From positions 1 to 64,000 of the forward strand of contig JAEUHI010000050.1 in NCBI GenBank assembly GCA_016795385.1: a stretch of DNA of 64,000 bases, given 5' to 3'. Numbering within the stretch: position 1 is the stretch's first letter; each line of letters opens with the position of its first letter. The notes beneath the pieces are model-generated. The model did not search any database and was not told the origin of the DNA. It saw only the letters and a list, made by a program, of their open reading frames with translations. The position numbers and the translations under genes were made by a program. Shown here one piece after another: positions 50,435-61,145 of the stretch. Source of the DNA: Verrucomicrobiales bacterium (lineage in GTDB: Bacteria; Verrucomicrobiota; Verrucomicrobiia; Verrucomicrobiales; DEV007).

Positions 50435-50917
50435 TCAGGCGGCCACCGGCTGCTCGATCACATTGAGGCGCAGCGCGGACCAGCCCAGCTTTTCGTTCGC
50501 ATCCGCGGACTCCTGGCCGACGAAGGCGGTAAGGCGGGTTGTGCCTCCGAGGGAAAAGGCCGGATAAAGGAAGATTTCGCCCTGCACCCGCACGCTGCAG
50601 ACGTAGTTCTGCCCAAATCGGTAGAGCGTGAGATCACAGGCCACCGGAGCGCCGGGAGCCAGAGGCGTGTTGGCGAGGTAGCCGATGACGCCGCCACCGT
50701 TGCAAAGGTCGCACACTTCGCCGGTCGCCGGATAGATCGCCACCGCGATGCCACGCTTGCGGCTTTCGTCAAGAATCCCCACCACGACGCGCCGGGTGAC
50801 CCGGGCAGGTTCGATATCGACTTTGAAGCTGACCTCGGCGTTCGGCTTATCGACCGCGGGGGTCTGGCCCAATTCTTCGAGAACAAACTGATTCAACTCG
50901 GGAATGGCGACGTTCAT
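50435..50917 (-). CDS. Small conserved-looking protein of unknown function
   Basis: A 160-residue protein with no signal peptide or membrane segment (MNVAIPELNQFVLEELGQTP). It is beta-rich (RVTRRVVVGILDESRKRGIA, VACDLTLYRFGQNYVCSVRV, GEIFLYPAFSLGGTTRLTAF). Cysteines include a C-x-x-C in GEVCDLCNGGG. Expression looks strong because of a good promoter upstream and a strong hairpin downstream. Function unassigned. Confidence 0.6.
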   Translation of the reverse strand: MNVAIPELNQFVLEELGQTPAVDKPNAEVSFKVDIEPARVTRRVVVGILDESRKRGIAVAIYPATGEVCDLCNGGGVIGYLANTPLAPGAPVACDLTLYRFGQNYVCSVRVQGEIFLYPAFSLGGTTRLTAFVGQESADANEKLGWSALRLNVIEQPVAA

Positions 50918-51000
50918 GACGGGTAGAGAGAGAAAGCGGTGGGAATGAATCGGATGAAGGCGCTGGAGTTTCCGGAAGAACCGGCCTCCAACATTATAAA

Positions 51001-51029
51001 ATTATGACATTTTTAATACGGATAATCAA
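51001..51029 (-). promoter_or_regulatory. Good sigma-70-type promoter of the 160-residue gene in an AT-rich tract
   Basis: On the minus strand, TTGATT (51029-51024), a 17-base spacer, then CATAAT (51006-51001), a 5/6 match to TATAAT. The surrounding segment (about 50990-51070) is markedly AT-rich for this window, like an UP element, and may serve the divergent rarA gene as well. Confidence 0.55.
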
Positions 51030-51161
51030 ACTATTTATGAAAAATATTATTATTTTTTGAATTTATCAAGACCGTCCATCGAATTCGAGACTTTGAGGAG
51101 GCACCAAAATGTCCCTTTGCCTCCCCCTCGAAGGGGGTAGGATGAGAGAGATTTGCGATCG

Positions 51162-52568
51162 ATGGAAGAAGACTTGTTCATGGGAACGGCAGATGAAGAG
51201 GATGGTCACTTCCCTTCGGAGGGCGGCCCGACCACGTCGGGTCCCGATCTTCGTCTCGACCCCACCATGCCGCTCGCCGCGCGGATGCGGCCGAGGGATC
51301 TCGATGAATATGTCGGGCAGCGACACATTCTCGGTGAAGGCCGTCTCCTCCGCCGGGCGATCGAGGCGGATCGTTTCACCTCGCTGATCTTCTACGGCCC
51401 CCCCGGGGTGGGCAAAACCAGTCTCGCGGAACTGATCGCCCGCCGCACCGATTCACGATTCATGAACCTCTCGGGGGTCGAGAGCAACGTCGCCGAGATC
51501 CGCCGGGCCGTGGAGGCGGCGCGACAATTCCAACGGACCCGGGGCGAGATCACGACCCTCTTTGTCGACGAGATCCACCGCTTCAACAAATCGCAGCAGG
51601 ATGTGCTGCTGCCCCACATCGAACGCGGCACGGTGCGATTCATCGGGGCGACGACGCACAATCCCTTTTTTTACATCAACAGTCCGCTCGTCTCGCGCAG
51701 CCAGGTCTTCCAGCTCGAACCGCTCACGGAGGAGGACCTGCTGGGTCTCCTCGACGCCGCGGTGCAGGACCCGGAGCGGGGCTTCGGCAAAAAGAATCTC
51801 GTCGTCACGCCCGAGGCGGCGCGTCACCTCGCCATCATGTGCGACGGCGATGCCCGGAAGCTCCTGACCTCTTTCGAACTCGCGGTCCTCACCACCGAAC
51901 CCGATCCCGAGAGCGGAGAGATCCTCATCGACCTCCGCGTCGCCGAAGATTCGATCCAGCGGAAAGCGATCGTCTACGACGCCGACGGCGACGCCCATCA
52001 CGACACCATCAGCGCCTTCATCAAATCCATCCGCGGCTGCGACCCTGATGCCGCGCTCTACTGGTTGGCAAAAATGCTCCACGCCGGAGAGGACATCCGC
52101 TTCATCGCCCGGCGCATCGTCATCGCCGCGAGCGAGGACGTGGGCATGGCCGATTCGAATGCCCTCCGGGTGGCGGTCGCGGCTCAGCAGGCGGTCGAAT
52201 TCGTCGGCATGCCGGAGGCGCGCATTCCCCTCGCCCACGCCACCGTCTATCTCGCCACCGCTCCCAAGAGCAACCGCGCCTATGCCGCGATCAATGCGGC
52301 GATGAAAGACGTCGCCGAAGGCCGCACCCTCGCCGTGCCTCCCCATCTCCGAACCAAAAGCCGCAAAAAGATCGGCGAGGCTAGCGGGGCCATCGCCGAG
52401 GGAGAAGCCGTCTACCTCTACGGCCACGACTACGAGGGCGGCTACGTGCCCCAGGCTTACCTGCCGGAAGGGCGCACCTACTACGAACCTTCGAATCACG
52501 GGATGGAACAGCGTGTCGCCGAACGTCTCGAACACTGGCGCCGGCAATTCGAACAGACCCGGGGCTGA
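51162..52568 (+). CDS. rarA: Replication-associated recombination protein A (RarA/MgsA AAA+ ATPase)
   Basis: A 468-residue AAA+ ATPase of the clamp-loader-like group that acts at stalled replication forks. The Walker A motif is GPPGVGKTS (79-87), Walker B is LFVDEIHRFN with KSQQDVLLPHIE, and the arginine-finger region is VSRSQVFQLEPL. The family C-terminal tetramerisation domain contains ASEDVGMADSNALRVAVAAQ, LPEGRTYYEP and the R-x-x-x-R-L-x-x-W end. The first about 35 residues are an acidic extension; an internal ATG (Met36, MPLAARMRPRDLDEYVGQ) would give the usual length, so the start is uncertain. Confidence 0.92.
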   Translation: MEEDLFMGTADEEDGHFPSEGGPTTSGPDLRLDPTMPLAARMRPRDLDEYVGQRHILGEGRLLRRAIEADRFTSLIFYGPPGVGKTSLAELIARRTDSRFMNLSGVESNVAEIRRAVEAARQFQRTRGEITTLFVDEIHRFNKSQQDVLLPHIERGTVRFIGATTHNPFFYINSPLVSRSQVFQLEPLTEEDLLGLLDAAVQDPERGFGKKNLVVTPEAARHLAIMCDGDARKLLTSFELAVLTTEPDPESGEILIDLRVAEDSIQRKAIVYDADGDAHHDTISAFIKSIRGCDPDAALYWLAKMLHAGEDIRFIARRIVIAASEDVGMADSNALRVAVAAQQAVEFVGMPEARIPLAHATVYLATAPKSNRAYAAINAAMKDVAEGRTLAVPPHLRTKSRKKIGEASGAIAEGEAVYLYGHDYEGGYVPQAYLPEGRTYYEPSNHGMEQRVAERLEHWRRQFEQTRG

Positions 52569-52601
52569 TCCGGTTCCCAACCACACTCCTGACAAGAGCA
52601 C

Positions 52602-52635
52602 AAAAAAACCGGACGCGCCTCGCGACGCGCCCGGT
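52602..52635 (-). terminator. Rho-independent terminator of the groES-groEL operon
   Basis: On the minus strand a GC-rich hairpin (ACCGG-GCGCG stem, GCGCG/CCGGT partner) is followed by seven T residues. It lies 38 bases after the groEL stop. On the plus strand it may also end rarA. Confidence 0.85.
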
Positions 52636-52673
52636 CTTTCGAAATCGTTTCTCCGGGGAGAAACGCGGGGGCA

Positions 52674-54302
<1,629 letters not shown>

Positions 54303-54377
54303 GATGTTAGGTTCTTTGGATAGGTTTGGTTTGAATGGATAACAGGGTCAGGTCGGCGACCCGACCCTCTCTGGTCT

Positions 54378-54671
54378 TCAGGAGAGGATGCCGAGAATGT
54401 CGCTCTCGTTGACAATCACGCACTCCTCGCCGTTCACCTTGACTTCGGTGCCGCCGTACTTGGAGATGAGGACCTTGTCGCCCACCTTCACGGAGAACTC
54501 GATGATCTCGCCATCTTCGTTCTTGCCGTTGCCGAGCGAAAGCACTTCGGCTTCCTGCGGTTTTTCCTTCGCGGTGTCGGGAAGGAAGATTCCGCCTTCG
54601 GTCTTCTGCTCGGCGAGCTCGATACGCTTCACAAGGACGCGGGTTCCAAGCGGTGTGATTTTGGATGCCAT
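54378..54671 (-). CDS. groS: Co-chaperonin GroES (Hsp10)
   Basis: A 97-residue co-chaperonin: ITPLGTRVLVKRIELAEQKT, GGIFLPDTAKEKPQEAEVLS, VKVGDKVLISKYGGTEVKVN, then IVNESDILGIL. The mobile loop G-G-I-F-L-P is present. It caps GroEL and is encoded upstream of it in the usual order. No CIRCE element (TTAGCACTC-N9-GAGTGCTAA) was found upstream. The gap to the dnaK stop is 168 bases. Confidence 0.97.
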   Translation of the reverse strand: MASKITPLGTRVLVKRIELAEQKTEGGIFLPDTAKEKPQEAEVLSLGNGKNEDGEIIEFSVKVGDKVLISKYGGTEVKVNGEECVIVNESDILGILS

Positions 54672-54839
54672 ACGGTTGATTAGGTTGGTTTTCTTTTGGG
54701 TTTGGGTTTGAAATTCCGCAGTTCGCTGGGCACGCCACCGGAACCGGTTTGTTTGGCGAACTCAGAAGCGGGCCGACGAGCCGCGGAATCCGGATCCCGG
54801 CTCCCGCGCTCGCGCGGGGGAGCCGGAAAAAGGGTTTTG

Positions 54840-56777
54840 TCAGGATTTGTTCTCGCCGACCTCCTCGAACTCGGCGTCAACGACGTCGCCCTTGGCGCGC
54901 TTCGGCTCGGCGGGAGCCTCGTCGTCACCGGCGGGAGCGCCGCCCGGGAATCCACCGGCACCGGCCGCCTGTTGGGCCGCCGCGGCGAGTTCACCGAACT
55001 TCGCCTGGAGGGCCTCGGTGGTCTGGCGGATGCGGTCGGTGTCGTCACCTTTGAGGGACTCTTCGACATCGGCCACGGCCGCCTCGATCTGGCTCTTGGC
55101 GGGTGCGGGAAGTTGCTCGCCGAGTTCGCCGAGCTGCTTCTTCACGGTGTAGACGGCGTTGTCGGCGAGATTGCGGACTTCGATGCCTTCGAGACGTTTC
55201 TTGTCGGCTTCGGCGAACTGCTCGGCCTCGCGTTTGGCTTTTTCGATCTCCTCGGAGCTGAGACCGCTCGAGCCCTGGATGGAGATATGATGCTCTTTGC
55301 CGGTGCCCTTGTCCTTGGCCGAGACCTTGAGGATACCGTTGCGGTCGATGTCGAAGGTCACCTCGATCTGCGGCACGCCGCGCGGAGCGGAACCGATCCC
55401 GTCGAGGCGGAAATTGCCGAGCACCTTGTTGTCGGAGACGAGCTTGCGCTCGCCCTGGCAGACCACGATGTCGACGCTGGGCTGGTTATCAGCGGCGGTC
55501 GAGAAGACCTGCGATTTCTTCGCGGGGATCGTCGTGTTGCGCTCGATCATCGGCGTGGCGATGCCACCCATCGTTTCGATGGAAAGGGTCAGCGGGGTGA
55601 CATCGAGGAGGACGACGTCGCCGAGGGTCGGGTCTTTCGCGAGGACGCCGCCCTGGATCGCGGCGCCAACGGCGACGACTTCATCCGGGTTCACACCTTG
55701 GTGGGGATCCTTCCCGGCGAGGGATTTCGCGGTCTCGACGACCTTGGGCATGCGGGTCATGCCGCCCACGAGGACGAGCTCGTCGATGTCACCGGCGGTC
55801 ACTCCTGCTTCCTTGAGACAGGCGCGGACGGGGCCCTTGGTGCGCTCGAAGAGATGATCGGTCATCTGCTCGAGGGCGGCGCGGGTCAGGGTCTTCTGGA
55901 TGTGCTTCGGACCGGTCTGGTCGGCGGTGATGAAGGGCAGGTTGATCTCGTAGGACTGCGAGGAGGAAAGGGCGATCTTCGCCTTCTCGGCCTCTTCCTT
56001 GATGCGCTGGAGGGCGTCGGGCTGGCCGTTGAGGTCGATGCCGCTGTCGGTCTTGAAGCCCTCGACGATCCACTTGATGACGGCACCGTCCCAGTCGTCA
56101 CCGCCGAGACGGGTGTCGCCGTCGGTCGCGAGCACTTCGAAGAAGCCCTCGTCGATCTCGAGGACGGAGATGTCGAACGTACCACCGCCGAGGTCATAGA
56201 CGGCGATCTTTTCCTCGCCCTTCTTGTCGAGGCCGTAGGCCAGCGCGGCCGCGGTGGGCTCGTTGACGATGCGCTTCACATCGAGACCGGCGATCTCACC
56301 GGCGGCCTTGGTGGCGTTGCGCTGCGAGTCGTTGAAGTAAGCGGGCACGGTGATGACGGCCTCGGTGATGGTCTCTCCGAGACGCGCTTCGGCGTCGGCC
56401 TTGAGCTTCGAGAGGACCATCGCGGAGATCTCCTGCGGGCTGTAGGTCTTCGTCGAGCCGCCGACTTCCACCTCGATGTGGGCGTCGCCGTTGGCAGCCT
56501 TCACGATCTTGTATGGCGTGTTCTTCTCCTCGGCGGTGAGCTCGTCGAACTTGCGGCCGATGAGGCGCTTGGCGGAGAAAATCGTATTGCGGGGGTTGGT
56601 GATGGCCTGGCGTTTGGCGGCCTGACCAACGAGGCGCTCGCCGTCCTTGCTGAACGCGACGACCGATGGCGTGGTGCGCGCGCCCTCGGCGTTTTCGAGC
56701 ACCACCGGCTGTCCGCCTTCCATGACGGCCATGCACGAGTTCGTGGTGCCAAGGTCGATTCCTAAAATCTTGCTCAT
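54840..56777 (-). CDS. dnaK: Molecular chaperone DnaK (Hsp70)
   Basis: A 645-residue Hsp70. It starts MSKILGIDLGTTNSCMAVME. It contains VITVPAYFNDSQRNATKAAG, the signature AVYDLGGGTFDISVLEI, VLVGGMTRMPKVV, substrate-binding LLDVTPLTLSIETMGGI and the lid. It ends in an Ala/Gly/Pro-rich tail with acidic DDEAPAEPKRAKGDVVDAEFE. Length matches the family. It is the first gene of a minus-strand chaperone cluster with groES-groEL; grpE and dnaJ are not present nearby. Confidence 0.97.
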   Translation of the reverse strand: MSKILGIDLGTTNSCMAVMEGGQPVVLENAEGARTTPSVVAFSKDGERLVGQAAKRQAITNPRNTIFSAKRLIGRKFDELTAEEKNTPYKIVKAANGDAHIEVEVGGSTKTYSPQEISAMVLSKLKADAEARLGETITEAVITVPAYFNDSQRNATKAAGEIAGLDVKRIVNEPTAAALAYGLDKKGEEKIAVYDLGGGTFDISVLEIDEGFFEVLATDGDTRLGGDDWDGAVIKWIVEGFKTDSGIDLNGQPDALQRIKEEAEKAKIALSSSQSYEINLPFITADQTGPKHIQKTLTRAALEQMTDHLFERTKGPVRACLKEAGVTAGDIDELVLVGGMTRMPKVVETAKSLAGKDPHQGVNPDEVVAVGAAIQGGVLAKDPTLGDVVLLDVTPLTLSIETMGGIATPMIERNTTIPAKKSQVFSTAADNQPSVDIVVCQGERKLVSDNKVLGNFRLDGIGSAPRGVPQIEVTFDIDRNGILKVSAKDKGTGKEHHISIQGSSGLSSEEIEKAKREAEQFAEADKKRLEGIEVRNLADNAVYTVKKQLGELGEQLPAPAKSQIEAAVADVEESLKGDDTDRIRQTTEALQAKFGELAAAAQQAAGAGGFPGGAPAGDDEAPAEPKRAKGDVVDAEFEEVGENKS

Positions 56778-56898
56778 GTGTCAGGGGTTCCTCTCTGGAT
56801 TCTCTGGGTGTGGGGTTGGTGGGAAGGGTGATTCCCGTTTTTCTTGACTCGCGGAAGTGCATTTGGCGTGCCAGACGGCCAATCTGATACACAAAACC

Positions 56899-56919
56899 CT
56901 GTATATTAGATAGTTACAG
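56899..56919. promoter_or_regulatory. Palindromic site upstream of dnaK
   Basis: CTGTA-N11-TACAG in an AT-rich stretch 122 bases upstream of the dnaK start. It is not a CIRCE element. It might be an operator or the core of a heat-inducible promoter; no clear sigma-32-type sequence was found. Confidence 0.3.
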
Positions 56920-57044
56920 AGTCAAAATCTCAAGTCCACCTCAAAACTTTCCACGAAATAGCGTCATTTTGACACCATTTCACACGAACCTTGCGCCATT
57001 CTGACTCGAATGGGCATTCTGTCTCTTTCGCCGCGAAGGCCGCC

Positions 57045-57860
57045 TCAATGAAAAATGAAAGGCACGCCCATCTTCTCGAAGGTCGCCTTGGGTTCGGCCA
57101 TGTAGCGCTCGGCGAGTTCGTCGAATTTCCCCTTGGCCCGGTAGTCGGCGAGGAAGGTGTTCACGGCGTCGCGGAGTTCTTCCTCCCCTTTCCGCAATCC
57201 GATCGCCCAAGTCTCCTCACGGATGGGATTCAGGATGGGACGGGTCTCGTTCTCGAATTTTTTCCAGAACTGGTAGATCGAAATCTGGTCGTAGATGAAG
57301 GCATCGACCTTGCCCTGCACCACCTCCATGGCGCAGTTGGCGGCGTTGTCGAGGGTGACGAGCTGGAGCCCCGGCATTTCGGCGCGCGCCCATTGGTGAC
57401 CGGTCGTGGCGAGTTTCACCGCCACCTTGTGGACGCCCGGCTTGAGATCGGCGGCAGTCTGGATCGCTGAATCTTTCGCCACGAGAAGGCAGAGCCCGTT
57501 GGTGACGTAGCCGTCGGAGAAGGCGATGGCCTGCTCGCGCTCGGGGGTGCGGGTCATCGAGGAAATGATGGCATCGATCTTGCCGGACTGGAGGGCGGGA
57601 ATGATGCCGTCCCACTCGACGTCGCGGATTTCGAGAGGACGCCCGAGGTGGGCGGCGAGATCCTCGGCCATGCGCACGCTGATGCCATCGGGCTGGTTGT
57701 CGGGACCGCGCATTTCGAAGGGCGGATAGGCCAGCTCCATGCCGACGACAAAGGGCTCCTTGGAATCGTCCGCGGCGGCGCCTGCCGGGTCCGGTTTTCC
57801 ACAAGATACGAGCAGCGCGGAGGCGAGAATCGTGGCAGAAAGGAGGAGCGGACGCGTCAT
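57045..57860 (-). CDS. Solute-binding lipoprotein of an amino acid-type ABC transporter (SBP_bac_3)
   Basis: A 271-residue protein with a lipoprotein signal (ILASALLVSC, lipid-anchored at about Cys20). The SBP_bac_3 fold includes FVVGMELAYPPFEMRG, ISVRMAEDLAAHLGRPLEIR, WDGIIPALQSGKIDAIISSM, TRTPEREQAIAFSDGYV and AFIYDQISIYQFWKKF. This class binds polar amino acids or opines; the substrate is unknown. No permease or ATPase gene is adjacent in this window, so the transporter must be completed elsewhere or the protein acts as a receptor. Confidence 0.88.
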   Translation of the reverse strand: MTRPLLLSATILASALLVSCGKPDPAGAAADDSKEPFVVGMELAYPPFEMRGPDNQPDGISVRMAEDLAAHLGRPLEIRDVEWDGIIPALQSGKIDAIISSMTRTPEREQAIAFSDGYVTNGLCLLVAKDSAIQTAADLKPGVHKVAVKLATTGHQWARAEMPGLQLVTLDNAANCAMEVVQGKVDAFIYDQISIYQFWKKFENETRPILNPIREETWAIGLRKGEEELRDAVNTFLADYRAKGKFDELAERYMAEPKATFEKMGVPFIFH

Positions 57861-57945
57861 GTTGGCGACACCTTCACGCCCCCGCGCCGATTCTCAAGCC
57901 GTTTGACGCGGCCACCAAACCGCCCGATTTTCCGCCCCACGCCCC

Positions 57946-58845
57946 ATGCGAGATCTTCTCACCGACATTCTCCAGCAATCCGCTCCGCCCGCCGCCTTCG
58001 CCTGGTTGCGCGACCGCCTCGGCGAGCAGGAAACGCAATTTAGCAAACGCCCCTTCTATTATGCGTTCAGCGGTGTCTCGCGCCATTTCCCCAAGCACGG
58101 CCGGCTCGAGATCACTCCGGAGCAATCGCAGCGGCTGCATGAACTCGCGCCGGGGCTCTCGCTCGATCACTGGGATGTCTTTCGGCTCGCCCGGGTCCGC
58201 CTGCTTTTGTCTCTCGAGAGGCAGGAAAAGTCCGTCTTTCTCGAAACGATCGCGGCCCTGCTGAATACCGCGGATCTCCGCGAGCAGGCGGCGATTTACT
58301 CCGCCTATCCCCTGCTGCCCCACCAGGAGGATCTCGTCGAATCGGCCATCGATGGCCTGCGTTCGAATATCGTCGATGTCTTCGACTCGATCGCCCTGAA
58401 CAATCCCTTTCCGGCGGCCCGTTTCACCGACGCGGCCTGGAACCAGATGGTGCTGAAGGCGATCTTCATCAGCCGTCCTCTCTACCGCATCTCGGGACTT
58501 GAAGCGCGGCGCAACGCCGACCTCGCCGCCGCGATCTCCTACCTCGCCCACGAACGATGGGCGGCGGGACGCCGTATCCCGGCCGAGGCCTGGCGGAACT
58601 GCGTGGGTTTTGTCAGCGATGAGATCTCGGCCGATCTGCATCACCTCCTCGAGACGGGAGAACCAACCGACCGCGAGGCCGCGGCCCTCGTCCTCGCCTC
58701 CGACGGCGATCCCCGGCTTGCCGACTTGCGCGGCCGCCTCGAGGGCGAGATCGATGCGATCGGGTCCGGCACGCTCTCGTGGGACCGGCTCGGCGAAAAG
58801 CTCGAGTTCCCCGTCACCCTCAACGGCTCGCCCGCGAAAGCCTGA
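57946..58845 (+). CDS. eboA: EboA-family protein
   Basis: A 299-residue helical protein. It matches EboA by QKVLKALFI-type AWNQMVLKAIFISRPLYRIS and SYLAHERWAAGRRIPAEAWR, preceded by helical repeats (WDVFRLARVRLLLSL, AIYSAYPLLPHQEDLVE). In cyanobacteria and other bacteria eboA heads the eboABCDEF cluster, which is linked to export or processing of scytonemin-type precursors. The exact role of EboA is unknown. The TatD-like eboB gene follows 21 bases later on the same strand. eboC-F are not in the window. Confidence 0.75.
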   Translation: MRDLLTDILQQSAPPAAFAWLRDRLGEQETQFSKRPFYYAFSGVSRHFPKHGRLEITPEQSQRLHELAPGLSLDHWDVFRLARVRLLLSLERQEKSVFLETIAALLNTADLREQAAIYSAYPLLPHQEDLVESAIDGLRSNIVDVFDSIALNNPFPAARFTDAAWNQMVLKAIFISRPLYRISGLEARRNADLAAAISYLAHERWAAGRRIPAEAWRNCVGFVSDEISADLHHLLETGEPTDREAAALVLASDGDPRLADLRGRLEGEIDAIGSGTLSWDRLGEKLEFPVTLNGSPAKA

Positions 58846-58866
58846 CCCACCCACCTTTCCCCCGAC

Positions 58867-59775
58867 ATGAAATTCCTCGACTCGCACGTCCACATGGTCT
58901 CGCGCACGACCGACGACTACCAGCGCATGGCCGCATCGGGCGTCACCGCGATCATCGAGCCCTCCTTCTGGCAGGGCCAGCCCCGCACCGAGCCCGGCAC
59001 CTTCAAGGATTATTTCAATACCCTCATCGGCTTCGAGCGCTTCCGCGCGAGCCAATTCGGGATCAAGCATTACTGCACGATCGGACTGAACCCGAAGGAG
59101 GCGAACAACGAAAAACTCGCCGAGGCGGTGATGGAGTTGCTCCCCCTCTACATCTGCAAGGAAGGCGTCGTCGGCATCGGCGAAATCGGCTTCGACGACC
59201 AGACCAAGGCCGAGGAGAAATACCTGCGTCTCCAGGCCCAGCTTGCCCTCGAGGCCGACCTGCCCATCCAGATCCACACGCCGCACCGCGACAAGAAACT
59301 CGGCACGATCCGGACGATGGACGTGCTCGAGGATGTCGGGATCGATCCGGGCAAGGTCATCATCGACCACAACAACGAGGAAACGGTGAAGCTGGTCCTC
59401 GACCGCGGCTATTGGGCCGCCTTCACGATTTATCCCCATACCAAGCTCGGGAACGAACGCATGGTCGAAATCCTGCGCGAATACGGCGCCGAGCGCATCA
59501 TCGTCGACAGCGCCGCCGACTGGGGCATCAGCGACGCCCTCGCCGTGCCGAAGACGGCCGCCCTGATGAAGGAGCGTGGGGTCACGCTCGAGCGCATCGA
59601 ACAGGTCACCTACAAGAATCCCCTCGCCGCCTACGGCCAGAGCGGCCAGATCAGCGAGCAGGATTGGGAAGGAAGCGAAGGGATCGATCCGACGGCCTTG
59701 TTCGAGGGCAACACCCTCCTCCGCGGTGGCATGGACGTGGCCACGGCGATGTCGCAGTATTTGATGATCGAGTGA
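58867..59775 (+). CDS. eboB: TatD-like metal-dependent hydrolase (EboB)
   Basis: A 302-residue protein of the TatD/amidohydrolase superfamily. The metal ligands are visible: SHVHMVSRTTDDYQ (H-x-H), GVVGIGEIGFDDQTK (Glu), PIQIHTPHRDKKL (His), KVIIDHNNEETVKL (His) and IIVDSAADWGISDA (Asp). It follows the EboA-like gene and fits EboB of the ebo cluster. The substrate is not known. It is convergent with the HigA gene. Confidence 0.8.
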   Translation: MKFLDSHVHMVSRTTDDYQRMAASGVTAIIEPSFWQGQPRTEPGTFKDYFNTLIGFERFRASQFGIKHYCTIGLNPKEANNEKLAEAVMELLPLYICKEGVVGIGEIGFDDQTKAEEKYLRLQAQLALEADLPIQIHTPHRDKKLGTIRTMDVLEDVGIDPGKVIIDHNNEETVKLVLDRGYWAAFTIYPHTKLGNERMVEILREYGAERIIVDSAADWGISDALAVPKTAALMKERGVTLERIEQVTYKNPLAAYGQSGQISEQDWEGSEGIDPTALFEGNTLLRGGMDVATAMSQYLMIE

Positions 59776-59793
59776 GGCGGGGCAGGCGGAACC

Positions 59794-60096
59794 TCAGTTC
59801 ATTTCCAGCGAGCGGCAGGGCTCGATTTGGTCAAGAACCGGTTTCAGCTCGGTTTCGGCAAGCTGCCGGTCGTAATGCGATTGCAGATTGAGCCAGACTT
59901 CGGCGGGCCAGGGAAAATAGCGGGAGAGGCGCAGAGCCGTGTCGGCCGTGACTCCCCGCCTCCCCTTGACGATCTCGTTGATCCTGCGTGGAGGCACTCC
60001 GATATCTTTGGCCAAGCGATACTCGGAAAGCCCAAGAGGCACGAGGAAATCTTCCCGCAAGATCTCGCCAGGGTGGATCGGTAGATGTTTTTTCAT
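59794..60096 (-). CDS. higA: HigA-type antitoxin (XRE/Cro helix-turn-helix)
   Basis: A 100-residue antitoxin: HPGEILREDFLVPLGLSEYR, LAKDIGVPPRRINEIVKGRR with a helix-turn-helix at about 25-55, then TADTALRLSRYF and PAEVWLNLQSHYDRQLAE. It is encoded 8 bases downstream of the HigB toxin, the usual toxin-first order. It should bind HigB and autoregulate the operon. Confidence 0.9.
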   Translation of the reverse strand: MKKHLPIHPGEILREDFLVPLGLSEYRLAKDIGVPPRRINEIVKGRRGVTADTALRLSRYFPWPAEVWLNLQSHYDRQLAETELKPVLDQIEPCRSLEMN

Positions 60097-60104
60097 CGCG
60101 TTTT

Positions 60105-60386
60105 TCAGTGGTAATCGACAATCTCAACATCGTAAGGGCCGTCGGCTTTCCAACGAAAGCAGATCCGCCATTGGTCATTGATGCGAATCGAGTATGAACC
60201 AGTGCGGTCTCCCTTGAGCACTTCCAAACGATTGCCCGGAGGAACGCGGAGTTGCGCCAGCTCGGTAACCGCATGGAGCTGGGTAAGCTTTCGCAAAGCG
60301 GATCGCTGCAGATCCGGCGTGATCCGTTTGACCCGCTCCAAACGAAACAAGCGCGCTGTTTCCTCGCAGGCAAAAGACTGAATCAT
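60105..60386 (-). CDS. higB: HigB-type toxin (RelE/ParE superfamily)
   Basis: A 93-residue toxin: MIQSFACEETARLFRLERVK, PDLQRSALRKLTQLHAV, RVPPGNRLEVLKGDRTGSYS, IRINDQWRICFRW and VEIVDYH. The C-terminal I-R-I-N-x-Q-W-R-I-C-F and D-Y-H are typical of HigB, a ribosome-dependent mRNA interferase. It is followed directly by higA. Confidence 0.9.
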   Translation of the reverse strand: MIQSFACEETARLFRLERVKRITPDLQRSALRKLTQLHAVTELAQLRVPPGNRLEVLKGDRTGSYSIRINDQWRICFRWKADGPYDVEIVDYH

Positions 60387-60486
60387 ATCCCAACGAGGAC
60401 ATAATAACGAAACCCGTTAACAATCGCAAGGCAAAAGAAAATGGCAGCACTCATGACGAAAGTTCTTCGTCCATCCAGCTCACCGC

Positions 60487-61119
60487 TCACCGCTCACCCA
60501 TCCCCTCCCAATCCCGCAACCAAGCGGCCGTCTCGATGAGGCGGTAGGACGGGCGCACCGTGAAGGCGATGCGTTCGAGAAAGACGGCGGGGTCTTCCAG
60601 GGCGAGGACGAGATCGAAATGACGCGTTTCCTCCCGCACGACACCTCCCATGTCCGCCCACCAGCGGACGATCGCCACGTTGTTCTTGCGGCACTGCCCG
60701 GTGAACTCACGCACGCCGCAACGCCATCCCTCGTGCCAGAGAATCGAATACAGCAGGGTGGCCAGTCCGCGCCGGTGCCAGGCATCGGCGATGGTGAAGG
60801 AAAGCTCGGCACGCTCCGGATTGTCACCATCACGCCACCAGGAGGCACCGCCGTAGCCTGGAAAACTCTCATCCTCCGGATTCAACGCGATCCAGGCGAG
60901 ATGATCGAGGCCATCCACCGCGGCGATCCTCGCCGCATGATGCTCACCGAGTCGCTCCGGCCTTTCCCAGAAACGATTGAGCCGGGACTCCTCCGAAAGC
61001 AGCTCGTAGGCCCGATGGATGCGCTCGCGATCCTCCGGCACGATGGGACGCAGCCTCACCGCGAGCCCGTCCTCGAGGCGGCGATCGAAAGGGGCAAAAT
61101 CCGAGAGCGTTGGCATCAT
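60487..61119 (-). CDS. GNAT-family N-acetyltransferase
   Basis: A 210-residue protein. The GNAT core has LRPIVPEDRERIHRAYELLS near the start, then WIALNPEDESFPGYGG, ELSFTIADAWHRRGLATLLY (acetyl-CoA binding R-R-G-L-A-T) and GQCRKNNVAIVRWWADMG. The substrate is unknown. It begins 26 bases after the end of the alanine dehydrogenase gene on the same strand, so the pair may be cotranscribed. Confidence 0.8.
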   Translation of the reverse strand: MMPTLSDFAPFDRRLEDGLAVRLRPIVPEDRERIHRAYELLSEESRLNRFWERPERLGEHHAARIAAVDGLDHLAWIALNPEDESFPGYGGASWWRDGDNPERAELSFTIADAWHRRGLATLLYSILWHEGWRCGVREFTGQCRKNNVAIVRWWADMGGVVREETRHFDLVLALEDPAVFLERIAFTVRPSYRLIETAAWLRDWEGMGER

Positions 61120-61145
61120 GGCTTTTCCCCGGTTCAAAAAATTCC

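Noticed and set aside
51109..51387. 92-codon gene with a good GAGGAGG ribosome site before rarA
   Set aside because: After a few codons it overlaps rarA in another frame and its product is Arg/Ser-rich; at most a short leader could be translated.
54672..54839. CIRCE or other heat-shock operator upstream of groES
   Set aside because: No TTAGCACTC/GAGTGCTAA-like repeat was found in this gap or before dnaK.
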